A program made the position numbers and the translations under genes. The notes beneath the pieces were generated by a model. That model ran no database searches. It worked only from the letters and a program-made list of their open reading frames with translations, and had not been told where the DNA came from. Positions 1 through 7,644 of a stretch of DNA of 64,000 bases are shown here, piece by piece. This stretch comes from Opitutaceae bacterium (lineage in GTDB: Bacteria > Verrucomicrobiota > Verrucomicrobiia > Opitutales > Opitutaceae): NCBI GenBank assembly GCA_028284385.1, contig JANQRT010000045.1, positions 62,001-126,000 on the forward strand, written 5' to 3'. Every line of letters begins with the position of its first letter. Positions within the stretch are counted from its first letter, which is position 1.

Positions 1-246
1 ATTGCGAAAACCTGCCCGATCCTCCTCACTCATGGAGGAAACTTCCTGATCAGCGATCTCGATCGAGCCACTCGATGGCGTATCCAACGTTCCCAGCAAG
101 TTGAGCAACGTGGTCTTGCCGGATCCCGAAGGGCCTGTGATGGCAACTGAATCTCCCGCCTGAACCTCAAGATCGAGATCATTCAATACCACGATATCCT
201 CACCAGGTCCTTGATATACCTTTCTTAAATTTTGTATTTTGAGCAT
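1..246 (-). CDS. ABC transporter ATP-binding subunit, LolD/MacB type (partial)
   Basis: The frame starts at an ATG at 246 and leaves the window after 82 codons. A Walker A motif, GPSGSGKTT, sits at residues 38-46. The following LLNLLGTLDTPSSG has the spacing typical of LolD/MacB-type ATPases, which power lipoprotein release or MacB-like export at the inner membrane. Walker B and the LSGGQ signature lie beyond the edge, so the subfamily is not certain. It is on the same strand as the long operon to its right but separated from it by an inverted repeat pair, so it could be the last operon gene or an independent unit. Confidence 0.85.
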   Translation of the reverse strand, partial: MLKIQNLRKVYQGPGEDIVVLNDLDLEVQAGDSVAITGPSGSGKTTLLNLLGTLDTPSSGSIEIADQEVSSMSEEDRAGFRN

Positions 247-263
247 TGTGAGAGTGGGAATTT

Positions 264-394
264 TTAACCACGGAGGGCGCAGAGATTACAGAGGTCTTAT
301 GATCAGGTTCTTGTATGTTGTTAAACAATGGAGCAGAGAATTTCCATCTTAAGCGTTTTCGGATTTTAGCGTCTCCGTGCCCTCTGTGGTTAAT
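264..394. repeat. Inverted pair of a dispersed repeat (ACCACRGAGG family), no cargo
   Basis: The left copy at 264-294 reads TTAACCACGGAGGGCGCAGA and continues. The inverted right copy ends at 394 and reads TTAACCACAGAGGGCACGGA on the minus strand. The arms match over about 22 bases with three or four mismatches, and about 76 bases of unremarkable DNA lie between them. Related single copies occur near 33935, 39781 and 54095. The pair sits exactly between two co-directional genes, with the stop of the upstream ligase only two bases from the repeat. Confidence 0.75.
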
Positions 395-395
395 A

Positions 396-1646
396 TCATT
401 GTAGCATTTTCCATCTCTTGGCCTTCATCTCGAATTGGGGCAAGACACCTGGCTCCGAAATCTCTACCGGTATTCTCAGACTGAATACTTCCCTCAGTTT
501 TTTGTGTAGCGCGTCTTCAACTGACTTGGGATTGGACTGGGAAAGGCATTCGATCGACAAGGAAATTTCTGTCATCGAATCCTTGCTCCCGACAAGCACC
601 TGGTACTCGCCTATCCCATCGACAGAGCGAACTACCGCATCCACAGCGCTCGGATAGAGATTCACGCCTCGAACGATCACCATGTCGTCAGCTCTTCCGA
701 GAATGCCACCATCCAAAGCGAAAGCCTGTGGATCTTCGCCAGGCAGTGCCTTCCCTTTGACCAAATCGCCCGTTCGGTAGCGAAGCAATGGGCTGCCTGC
801 TCGTCCTAAAGTGGTCAATACAAGCTCTCCCACTTCCCCTAATTCAAGGCTAAGCCCCGTTTCAGGATCGACGATTTCCGCGAAATAGGCCTCGTGCAAA
901 ATCCTCAATAGACTCGGGTCCTCTCCATCCGAATAGGTCACGGGACCGACCTCGGTCATACCATGATGATCGAATAGCTTGGCTCCCCATCCCGACTCAA
1001 TACGTTCTCGTACCTCAGGAAGACTTCCGCCCGGTTCTCCTCCTACGATTAGTCGCTCAACTGAATTGGAACGCAAATCGACTCCTTCTCTTTTGGCTAC
1101 GTTAATCAGGTGGAGAGCGTAAGTTGGCGTACAACACAGCCAATCCGGAGCATAGCGATCAATCATCTTCAATCGCTCCAAGCTGGTCTGCCCTCCAAGA
1201 GGCACGCAACGCAAACCCAGCTGGGATCCCGCTTCGAAGGCAGCCCAAAAACCCAAAAAAGGTCCGAAAGAAAAGGGGAAAGCGGCGCATTCGCCAGCTT
1301 GAGCTCCGCATTCTCGCCAAACGGATTTCCAGTTATCAAGCACCCATTGCCAGCCTTCGGGCGTGTCTAGCCAAGGAAGCGGGCGACCTGAAGTGCCGCT
1401 AGTCTGATGGAGACGCGTGTATTTAGAAACCGGATAGGTAAGGTTTGTGCCATAAGGAGGATTGCTGGCATGGTCTTCAGCCAGTTCCTGCTTTGTAGTA
1501 AACGGCATTCGTGCAGAAAAATCCTCCAGGCTCTCGAATTCCTTTCCCTCCGCCTTAACCAGCTTACTAGCGTAAAAAGCGTTATCATTGGCAATCTCGG
1601 CGACGAGATCATTCAGTAAAGCGAGCTGGGTATCAGCAAGAGACAT
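396..1646 (-). CDS. PaaK-like acyl-CoA ligase (AMP-forming)
   Basis: The 416-residue protein belongs to the phenylacetate-CoA ligase branch of the ANL adenylating enzymes. The phosphate-binding loop TSGTSG is at residues 82-87. A GMTEVGP motif follows near the middle, and YRTGD with a C-terminal GRADDM hinge is visible. Enzymes of this branch activate aryl or acyl acids with ATP and join them to CoA in the cytoplasm. The length is close to the usual 430. It is the last clear member of the minus-strand operon and lies next to a thioesterase that could hydrolyse its product. The substrate cannot be read from sequence; an aromatic acid is my inference from the neighbouring chorismate-lyase-like and halogenase-like genes. 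Confidence 0.85.
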   Translation of the reverse strand: MSLADTQLALLNDLVAEIANDNAFYASKLVKAEGKEFESLEDFSARMPFTTKQELAEDHASNPPYGTNLTYPVSKYTRLHQTSGTSGRPLPWLDTPEGWQWVLDNWKSVWRECGAQAGECAAFPFSFGPFLGFWAAFEAGSQLGLRCVPLGGQTSLERLKMIDRYAPDWLCCTPTYALHLINVAKREGVDLRSNSVERLIVGGEPGGSLPEVRERIESGWGAKLFDHHGMTEVGPVTYSDGEDPSLLRILHEAYFAEIVDPETGLSLELGEVGELVLTTLGRAGSPLLRYRTGDLVKGKALPGEDPQAFALDGGILGRADDMVIVRGVNLYPSAVDAVVRSVDGIGEYQVLVGSKDSMTEISLSIECLSQSNPKSVEDALHKKLREVFSLRIPVEISEPGVLPQFEMKAKRWKMLQ

Positions 1647-1660
1647 TCTTGGATTGACAG

Positions 1661-1690
1661 GTAGCGGCTAGCGTCTCGCTAGCCGTCACG
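1661..1690. repeat. Short palindromic repeat (GGCTAGCG-TCT-CGCTAGCC family)
   Basis: CGGCTAGCG (1665-1673) and its reverse complement CGCTAGCCG (1677-1685) flank a TCT loop, giving a perfect 9-bp stem preceded by GTAG. A two-hairpin version of the same element occurs at 48627-48690. It lies between the stop of the membrane-protein gene and the start of the ligase, as REP-type elements usually do. Confidence 0.8.
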
Positions 1691-2207
1691 ACGACTGATC
1701 TGAAACCTGAGCGACGGGTGCAGGAGGGGCCTTCGGAGCGGGAGCGGGCTTGTACAAGGCAACCAGGCATCCACCAACAGCCGCCAACACCACGCCAATC
1801 ATAAAGGGAATCGGGATACCGGAAAAACCGCCCCTAGGAGGATGCATACTCATGGAAACAAAGGCATTCACGATAGGCGCGCCCGCAAAGACAATCGACA
1901 TGACCGCGCTTGGCGTTCCCTTGGCCCCGAAAGCCATGATAATGAAAAAGGCTCCCAAGGCTCCGGCCAGTCCAGCCACAAAGGACCAGCTCCACCCCTT
2001 GACCGGGAAATGAAAACTCGCTCCTTGCACTTTGAGCAGTATCAAAGGAACCACTACCGCTATGACTAGGTAGGCGATTCCTACGAAAAGAAACGCCTTA
2101 TAACGTCCCGCCTCAGGATCCTTCATCCCGATTGATCCAGAATGGAGAGCGACGCCATAAACGCCGAAGAAGAATGCGGTCATGAGTGAGTAAACAAGCC
2201 AGTTCAT
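1686..2207 (-). CDS. Small EamA/DMT-like membrane protein
   Basis: This 173-residue protein has about five hydrophobic segments and a Pro/Ala-rich hydrophilic tail (PAPAPKAPPAP). The N-terminal WLVYSLMTAFFFGVYGV and the later pattern with GxPxxVxSIVF resemble one half of an EamA-type drug/metabolite transporter. Half-size members usually act as dimers in the inner membrane and move small metabolites. It sits between the thioesterase and the PaaK-like ligase genes, 12 bases after the thioesterase, so it may export or import the pathway compound. The assignment to EamA rests on general pattern only. Confidence 0.6.
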   Translation of the reverse strand: MNWLVYSLMTAFFFGVYGVALHSGSIGMKDPEAGRYKAFLFVGIAYLVIAVVVPLILLKVQGASFHFPVKGWSWSFVAGLAGALGAFFIIMAFGAKGTPSAVMSIVFAGAPIVNAFVSMSMHPPRGGFSGIPIPFMIGVVLAAVGGCLVALYKPAPAPKAPPAPVAQVSDQSS

Positions 2208-2219
2208 AAAGTGTATTCG

Positions 2220-2675
2220 CTATTCGCTTTTAGAATTTTCGACCGCAGTTTCCAAGGCATCTTTTAAAGCTGGCGGAATTTCGATCGATTCTATTTTTCC
2301 ATCGTTTTTGGACAATCGAACGCAAGCCGTAGTCATTCGCCCGGTGGCCACACGCTCTTCGCCCAAATAGAATTCGTGAATGTATCGAACCGAGCGTCGG
2401 CGTATTTCCTCGATGGACAAACGAATGGTGACAGTATCATCGAACCTCACCGGTTTAAAAAATTCGCAAGAAGCCTTCACTCGAGGCCAACCAATATCCT
2501 CCCCGTCAAGCTTCTCGTGCACCTTATGGCCAATCGAGCGGAAAAAGGCGTGCTCAGTCGTCTCCATAAATTTATAGAAATTGGAAAAGTGCATAATCCC
2601 AGCCATATCCGTATCCGCAAATTCGACACGTTTTTGGCATTCGAAAACGCATGGACTATTGGTTGATTGAGTCAT
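2220..2675 (-). CDS. Acyl-CoA thioesterase, 4-hydroxybenzoyl-CoA thioesterase/YbgC type
   Basis: The 151-residue hot-dog-fold protein carries the family signature near its N-terminus: VEFADTDMAGIMHFSNFYKF, with the catalytic aspartate in the DTDMAGIMHF segment. Enzymes of this type hydrolyse aryl- or short acyl-CoA esters in the cytoplasm. Its ATG overlaps the stop of the glycosyltransferase gene (ATGA at 2672-2675), implying translational coupling. Together with the two ligase-like genes of the operon it points to a CoA-thioester intermediate. The exact acyl group is unknown. Confidence 0.88.
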   Translation of the reverse strand: MTQSTNSPCVFECQKRVEFADTDMAGIMHFSNFYKFMETTEHAFFRSIGHKVHEKLDGEDIGWPRVKASCEFFKPVRFDDTVTIRLSIEEIRRRSVRYIHEFYLGEERVATGRMTTACVRLSKNDGKIESIEIPPALKDALETAVENSKSE

Positions 2676-3979
2676 GATCTTGCGGGAGATGGCGCAAGAG
2701 AATCAACCACGCTTAGAAATTGGTTTCGCATAGCTTCGAGACTGTAGAACTTCTCCACGCCTAGTCGACCCCGTTCTCCCATTTCTTTGAGTTTATCGGG
2801 TTTGCGCAAGAGACCACTCCAAGCTTCAGCCAAGGAAGACGGATCTTCGATTCCGACGCAGATTCCTCCCGAGGTTTTCTCCGTAATCTCGGGGAAAGAA
2901 GAGGTTTCCGGCTGAACGACAGGTACACCCGCGGCCATGGCTTCGAGAACGTACAGTCCAAAGGCCTCCTCGTAGACTACCGGAACCGAAAAGAGCGAAA
3001 GACTCTTAAGAAAATCGATCTTCTCGCTACGTGGCAAATTGGGCACCCAATCCACAAAGGAGGAAAGGTTATTGTCCTCCAGCTTTTGCTTCAAGGAAGC
3101 GACAAGCGGTTCATCGCCAGCAGTCATGGCTCCTCCGATTCTCAAACGACAATCCTCGTGACCGATTTTCTCCCTAAGATGAATAAACGCGTCCACCAGG
3201 AGTGGCAGTCCTTTTACTTCACACATGCGAGCCAGGTATCCGATAGTCGGCGTATCCGGGACTTCTCTTCGGGCTTCGAAACCGGCTAGACTGATTCCGT
3301 TTGGCTGAACGACGATCGATCCTTCAGGCATGTCGAGACGATTTTCCATGAGTCGAGCATAGGACTGGCTAGGGGCTAGCAAGAGGTCCGCGCCTCGACA
3401 TCGTTCTGCCATGAGCTTCCAACAACGATCCTTGTACTCGCTAGGCAGGCTGTCTAAAAATGTATCCTCCCCCTGGAAACAGCAGATCACAGGAACATTC
3501 CATTGCTTTTTAACGTTCTCGGCAAATCCCGCCATCAGGGAAGTCGATAGGCAGATAACATCAGGAACTCCATGATCATTGATCCATGAATACAGCTTGC
3601 TCAGCTCCTTTTTAAACTGGGCCGTATCCAGCTTCAGCATCTCGTAGGTCATGGCTCCATGCTCGCGAGCAGACGTCATGTGACTTCGCTTAGCGACGGA
3701 GCGCAAGAGATCCGGCTTGTTCAATAGGCTATCCATCCATTGCGGCGTATGGCGAAACAGCGAGAATTTCTGCTGCAAGTAGATGTTGATCCCTCCAAAG
3801 AAAATCGGGACATCGTCCGCCAAGCCGTCTGAAGATTCATCCAACATTAGCGGAAGGTACATGGGCAGCAGCTCAGCATCATGACCCGCCTCTATCAACG
3901 CATTGGCAAGGGCATTGTCGCGCATGCAGGCGCCACAATAGTAGCTGCCGGTACCAGGCGTTAGGAAGGTGATCTTCAT
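2672..3979 (-). CDS. Glycosyltransferase family 4
   Basis: The 435-residue GT-B protein opens with the glycine-rich donor-side loop found in GT4 enzymes (ITFLTPGTGSYYCGACMRDN). Its C-terminal half has the nucleotide-sugar binding signature VVYEEAFGLYVLEAMAAGVPVV with the E-x7-E motif. GT4 enzymes transfer a sugar from a nucleotide donor to a lipid, sugar or small-molecule acceptor in the cytoplasm. The gene follows a repeat-flanked island and overlaps the thioesterase start, so it is co-transcribed with the enzymatic genes rather than with a polysaccharide locus. A role in glycosylating the pathway product is an inference. Confidence 0.88.
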   Translation of the reverse strand: MKITFLTPGTGSYYCGACMRDNALANALIEAGHDAELLPMYLPLMLDESSDGLADDVPIFFGGINIYLQQKFSLFRHTPQWMDSLLNKPDLLRSVAKRSHMTSAREHGAMTYEMLKLDTAQFKKELSKLYSWINDHGVPDVICLSTSLMAGFAENVKKQWNVPVICCFQGEDTFLDSLPSEYKDRCWKLMAERCRGADLLLAPSQSYARLMENRLDMPEGSIVVQPNGISLAGFEARREVPDTPTIGYLARMCEVKGLPLLVDAFIHLREKIGHEDCRLRIGGAMTAGDEPLVASLKQKLEDNNLSSFVDWVPNLPRSEKIDFLKSLSLFSVPVVYEEAFGLYVLEAMAAGVPVVQPETSSFPEITEKTSGGICVGIEDPSSLAEAWSGLLRKPDKLKEMGERGRLGVEKFYSLEAMRNQFLSVVDSLAPSPARS

Positions 3980-3986
3980 GGGTTAG

Positions 3987-4460
3987 TTTTAACCGCGAAT
4001 GAATGCGAATAGATGCGAATTTCTAGTTAAGATAAACTAAATACTTTCAACAGATTCGGATGCAAAATGAGTTGCTAACTGATTAATGACCGAAAAAACC
4101 AAAGATCCTCCATGCCTCGAAATTGTGTCCACTATTTTTTCCCAAACCTTCTCATCCCTAATTTTACCCAAAAACTCATGTCCATTCCAAGTGAGTTCAA
4201 AAGGTATAACATAAATAATACGGTCACTAGTACTTGATTTTACCGGCTCACATCTCAATAGACCAGCATCATGTAAGAGGACTAGATGATACTTTATAGT
4301 CGACTCATCATATCCTTCAATTGGAGGAACTTTGACATGTTTAGGAGATTCTTTTTCTTCAAAGAATAAAAGAAGTTTCCGAATAAGCTCAAAATCTCTC
4401 CTCATTACATATTATCAATATATGTCATTTGTGTTCATTCGCATTCATTCGCGGTTCTAA
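3987..4460. mobile_element. Inverted-repeat-flanked island carrying a DUF2513 gene
   Basis: A dispersed repeat, TTTTAACCGCGAATGAATGC and continuing, occupies 3987-4020. An inverted copy lies at 4433-4460 (AGAACCGCGAATGAATGCGA on the minus strand). About 22 bases match almost perfectly. Between the copies is one AT-rich gene on the minus strand. The whole unit splits two operon genes that are otherwise tightly packed. No transposase, terminal target duplication or recombinase is visible, so mobility is inferred from layout only. Confidence 0.55.
4037..4405 (-). CDS. DUF2513-like winged-helix protein
   Basis: The 122-residue protein starts MRRDFELIRKLLLFFEEK and continues with a segment, IEGYDESTIKYHLVLLHDAGL, that reads as a winged helix-turn-helix. 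The ending ELTWNGHEFLGKIRDEKVWE is typical of DUF2513. Members are found in phages, plasmids and accessory regions, and their function is not established. The gene is clearly more AT-rich than the neighbouring operon genes and is enclosed by inverted repeats, so it is probably a late arrival that does not belong to the operon's pathway. Confidence 0.75.
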   Translation of the reverse strand: MRRDFELIRKLLLFFEEKESPKHVKVPPIEGYDESTIKYHLVLLHDAGLLRCEPVKSSTSDRIIYVIPFELTWNGHEFLGKIRDEKVWEKIVDTISRHGGSLVFSVINQLATHFASESVESI

Positions 4461-4472
4461 AAACAATCTTGT

Positions 4473-5738
4473 CTAGGCCGACGAAGCGGCTTCCGTTCGA
4501 CCGTAAGACAGCGGTTCCGGAATGTCGGCGAATTCGCCGACCGCTTCCATAAGGCGAGTGTAATCCTTGTCTACGAGGTCTCCAATCAGACAATCGGTAA
4601 GCTTTCCTCTCAAATCTCCATACTTTCGCACTAGGTCGCCGAAACTGAAATTGTCGTCGTAAAACGCATACACCAGCTTTCTCATGTTTTCAATCGCCAG
4701 GCAGAGTCGCTCTCCGTATTCATTAAACGATGACGAAGAGAAATCGTTTTGAGCGAAAGCTTGGTCGATCGCGTCGGCAGCCATCTCTCCGCTTTTCAAA
4801 GCCAGGAAGACGCCAGACGAGAAAACTGGATCCAGAAAAGCGAAGGCGTCACCGATGAGAACCACCCCATCCGCCGCGCAACGCTCAGAGCGGTAGGAAT
4901 ATTCCCCGGTCACCCAGTATTCGCCAAATTGTTCGCCTTCCGAGAGGTGATCCTTAATCCAAAGATTGTTTTCTATCTCCCTTTCGAAAATCTCTCTCGG
5001 ATCCCGCGTACCACTGTACAGATAATCTCTTTCAGCAACGATACCCGAGCTGACGATATCATCCTTCATTGGAATATTCCAGAACCAGCCTTTGCCATCG
5101 AGATAGGCTACCGTCGTCGCTCCTTCGTCGAGTCCAGGATCCCGTTTCGCTCCTTTATACAGGGTCCATATAGCGATCTTATTGAGCTTCGGATCCCGCT
5201 TTCTCGTTCTGCTTTTGACCTGGTAGAGAGCATCTCGACCCGAGGCGTCCACCGTGATCGGCGCCCTCAATTCGTAGTCGATGCCATCCGATCCGGCGGC
5301 CTTGACGCCAACCACCTTTCCTTGCTCGTAAATGAAATCCTTAACCTGAGTCTCTTCGCGAACTTCCGCTCCCTTTGCTCGAGCATTGTCCAAAAGGAGC
5401 TCGTCGAATTCAGAACGCTTGACCTGCCAAGTGGTAGCTGCCGGGTGATCAAAGTGCTGGAAGAAATAAAACGGAGCCGAGATGTTACCATCCCTGGTAA
5501 CGAACTGAACACTGTGCTTTTTGGTATACCCTCGTCGATTGAGTTCATCCACCACCCCGAGGCGTTCGAAAGTGAAGTAGCAAAACGGCATCAAAGACTC
5601 TCCCACGTGATAGCGGGGAAATTTCTCTTTCTCCAAAACAACGACCTTTCGACCTTTTTCGGCAAGCAGGGCGCCGGCAGTAGAGCCCGATGGGCCCCCA
5701 CCAATAACAATGACATCGTATTCTAAATTCTTGGACAT
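4473..5738 (-). CDS. FAD-dependent oxidoreductase of the flavin halogenase/monooxygenase family
   Basis: The 421-residue protein has the FAD-binding motif GGGPSG at residues 13-18 and HVGES at 44-48. WFWNIP at 218-223 fits the WxWxIP signature described for flavin-dependent halogenases, and GDAFAFLDPVFSSGVFLAL appears in the second FAD motif. Known relatives include phenolic and CmlS-like halogenases, but non-halogenating oxidoreductases share much of the pattern. It lies 22 bases downstream of the possible chorismate-lyase-like gene. That pairing would fit modification of a hydroxybenzoate-like compound. No flavin reductase is next to it. Family membership is strong; halogenation itself is uncertain. 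Confidence 0.8.
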   Translation of the reverse strand: MSKNLEYDVIVIGGGPSGSTAGALLAEKGRKVVVLEKEKFPRYHVGESLMPFCYFTFERLGVVDELNRRGYTKKHSVQFVTRDGNISAPFYFFQHFDHPAATTWQVKRSEFDELLLDNARAKGAEVREETQVKDFIYEQGKVVGVKAAGSDGIDYELRAPITVDASGRDALYQVKSRTRKRDPKLNKIAIWTLYKGAKRDPGLDEGATTVAYLDGKGWFWNIPMKDDIVSSGIVAERDYLYSGTRDPREIFEREIENNLWIKDHLSEGEQFGEYWVTGEYSYRSERCAADGVVLIGDAFAFLDPVFSSGVFLALKSGEMAADAIDQAFAQNDFSSSSFNEYGERLCLAIENMRKLVYAFYDDNFSFGDLVRKYGDLRGKLTDCLIGDLVDKDYTRLMEAVGEFADIPEPLSYGRTEAASSA

Positions 5739-5760
5739 TTTAATTTGCTAGTTGTGAAGG

Positions 5761-6297
5761 CTATACCGGCGGCAATATCTCGATGATCGATGCCAGCGTC
5801 TCATCCTTCGCGTTAAGAAGTTGATTATAGCGTCCAAAAAGCTCCTGCGTTTCCCCGCATCGAAACCGCCCTTGGCAGATCCGTGGCGCCAGCAACGAAA
5901 AGAACCCTTTCGGACGACTAAAATATGGATGCTCCATTTGATTCATTATACCGCCCAAAGGTTCGTTTCCCGAGACGATAGCCTGCTTTTCGGGCAAAGG
6001 AAAATGATCCAAAACTATGTCGATAGCCCCGTACTCCACCGGCTCTCCTGTACTCCGCTTGTTCAAAATGACTTCACGCACATAATCTCCCTCCTCATGG
6101 CTAACCTGCAAAACTTCCAGTCCAATGGGCGATTGGTGGTATTTTTCCAGCGTACTGGTCATATCGTTTTCGTGTACCAGCAAATCTCGGAATGGCTGAG
6201 GCATTGACGATCCCTCCAGCCAGCGAAAATCGGGAGGACTGATCCCTCTTTGATCAAGGATTTCCTGAAGATATTCGGAAAACTGATACGATGGCAT
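5761..6297 (-). CDS. Uncharacterised protein, possibly chorismate-lyase (UbiC)-like
   Basis: The 178-residue cytoplasmic protein has no signal peptide. The segment NDMTSTLEKYHQSPIGLEVL, followed by VREVILN, GEPVEYGAIDI and NEPLGGIM, follows the order of motifs seen in the UbiC/DUF98 chorismate-lyase fold (a loop of the DGSMTxxLE kind, a central R-x-V-x-L strand and a final PLG). UbiC turns chorismate into 4-hydroxybenzoate plus pyruvate. I could not confirm the catalytic glutamate, and the C-terminal 50 residues are unlike UbiC. It lies between the radical SAM and FAD-oxidoreductase genes in the operon. A profile search would decide this. Confidence 0.5.
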   Translation of the reverse strand: MPSYQFSEYLQEILDQRGISPPDFRWLEGSSMPQPFRDLLVHENDMTSTLEKYHQSPIGLEVLQVSHEEGDYVREVILNKRSTGEPVEYGAIDIVLDHFPLPEKQAIVSGNEPLGGIMNQMEHPYFSRPKGFFSLLAPRICQGRFRCGETQELFGRYNQLLNAKDETLASIIEILPPV

Positions 6298-6308
6298 GGC
6301 TTCGGCGA

Positions 6309-7640
6309 TCAGACAATTCGATCCGTAACGTGCTGAGGAAGGAAGAACTTGAAAAGGAGATTGTCGACGCAGAGCAATCCGCGACGTGTCAGTCGAATGC
6401 CAGTCTCGTCGTATTCAAGAAGTTCTTCCTCTGCCAATTCCTTCAGTTGTTCAGCATAGCGTGCAGCCAAGTCTATTGAAAACTTGGTGGCGAAGTATGA
6501 GAAGGAAACCTTGCCAAGCTTCATCTGCAAAAGGAATTCACGGATCATGCGCTCCTCGTCGTTTATTCTCAAAGCGCGATGAATAGGGAGACCTCCATTG
6601 TCGACAGTTTCGATGTACTTATAGATGTCATTAATATTCTGGTAGTGCACTCCCGCTATGTGGGAGATCGACGCGACCCCAAGGCCCAGCAAATCAGCCC
6701 CACTCCACAATTCGTCCCGATACACGAATTTCGTTTTTTCAGGATCAAGCACTGCGGTGTAACCGCTACCTATGTGATAACCTTCTTTCTCAAGCGCTTC
6801 GAAGGCCTCTCTCACCCAACGCCGCTTCACTTCCCAATCAGCCACCGGAGCAGTCAGTGATCCGCTTTCCTTCATCTCCTTGTAAATCGTAGTATTATAA
6901 GGAATCTCCATCTGGTAGATGGTCACGCTGTCCGGTCGAAGCTTCAGCGTTTCCTCTATGTTTCGCTGCCAGTTCTCATCGGTCTCCTCAACCATACCGG
7001 CAATGAGATCGATATTGATCTGATCGAAATTCGCCGCTTTGGCTGCTTCGTAAGCCTTGTACACTTCAGGAGCTCGGTGGGCGCGACCGTTTATGTCGAG
7101 TATCCTATCGTCGAAATTCTCTACTCCCAAGCTGAGCCGGGTTACTCCAACGTCTTTGATAACTTGAATCTTGCGCGGATTGAGAGTGCCAGGTTCTCCC
7201 TCAAAGGCGATTTCATCAGCTTCATCCCACGGCAGGATGGCCTTCATACGATCGGTTAAATCGGTGAGTTGGGAAGCCGAAAGATAAGAGGGTGTCCCCC
7301 CTCCAAAGTAGACGAAGCGTGGCTTGCGACCAGCGATGCGGGGCTGCCTGGCAAAGTGTTCTAGCTCGTTGATGGTCGAATCGAGATAGCCTTTGATTTC
7401 ATTGGCATTCTTGTCGGTGTAGACACGAAAATAACAGAAGTGGCAACGCTTGCGGCAAAACGGAATATGATGATAGACCCCGAGCGACGCTCCATCGTCT
7501 TGAGGTTCCAAAAAGGCGTCATCAACGTCCTTCTTATTCTCCGGTTTCCAGAATGAGAAAGGCGGGTAGTTCGAAATGAAATAATTGCCCGCTTCCGTGG
7601 GCTTTTTCTTTGGCTCTTCGGCCTCTGTAGTTGAGCTCAT
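6309..7640 (-). CDS. Radical SAM protein of the HemN/HemW family
   Basis: The 443-residue protein has the 4Fe-4S motif with cysteines at 62, 66 and 69 (CRKRCHFC). It also has the SAM-binding GGGTPS near residue 115 and a C-terminal HemN-type domain ending LTRRGLLCVDNLLFKFFLP. HemN makes protoporphyrinogen, HemW is a heme chaperone, and many relatives in biosynthetic loci do other chemistry. It starts with about 20 charged residues and is about 60 residues longer than HemW at the N-terminus. Its place inside a substrate-specific operon, 11 bases from its downstream neighbour, argues against a housekeeping heme role. Confidence 0.85.
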   Translation of the reverse strand: MSSTTEAEEPKKKPTEAGNYFISNYPPFSFWKPENKKDVDDAFLEPQDDGASLGVYHHIPFCRKRCHFCYFRVYTDKNANEIKGYLDSTINELEHFARQPRIAGRKPRFVYFGGGTPSYLSASQLTDLTDRMKAILPWDEADEIAFEGEPGTLNPRKIQVIKDVGVTRLSLGVENFDDRILDINGRAHRAPEVYKAYEAAKAANFDQINIDLIAGMVEETDENWQRNIEETLKLRPDSVTIYQMEIPYNTTIYKEMKESGSLTAPVADWEVKRRWVREAFEALEKEGYHIGSGYTAVLDPEKTKFVYRDELWSGADLLGLGVASISHIAGVHYQNINDIYKYIETVDNGGLPIHRALRINDEERMIREFLLQMKLGKVSFSYFATKFSIDLAARYAEQLKELAEEELLEYDETGIRLTRRGLLCVDNLLFKFFLPQHVTDRIV

Positions 7641-7644
7641 AAAT

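Noticed and set aside
4749-5726. Plus-strand open frame of 325 codons
   Set aside because: It is the antisense of the FAD-dependent oxidoreductase, whose motifs are clear on the other strand. The plus-strand protein has no recognisable pattern.
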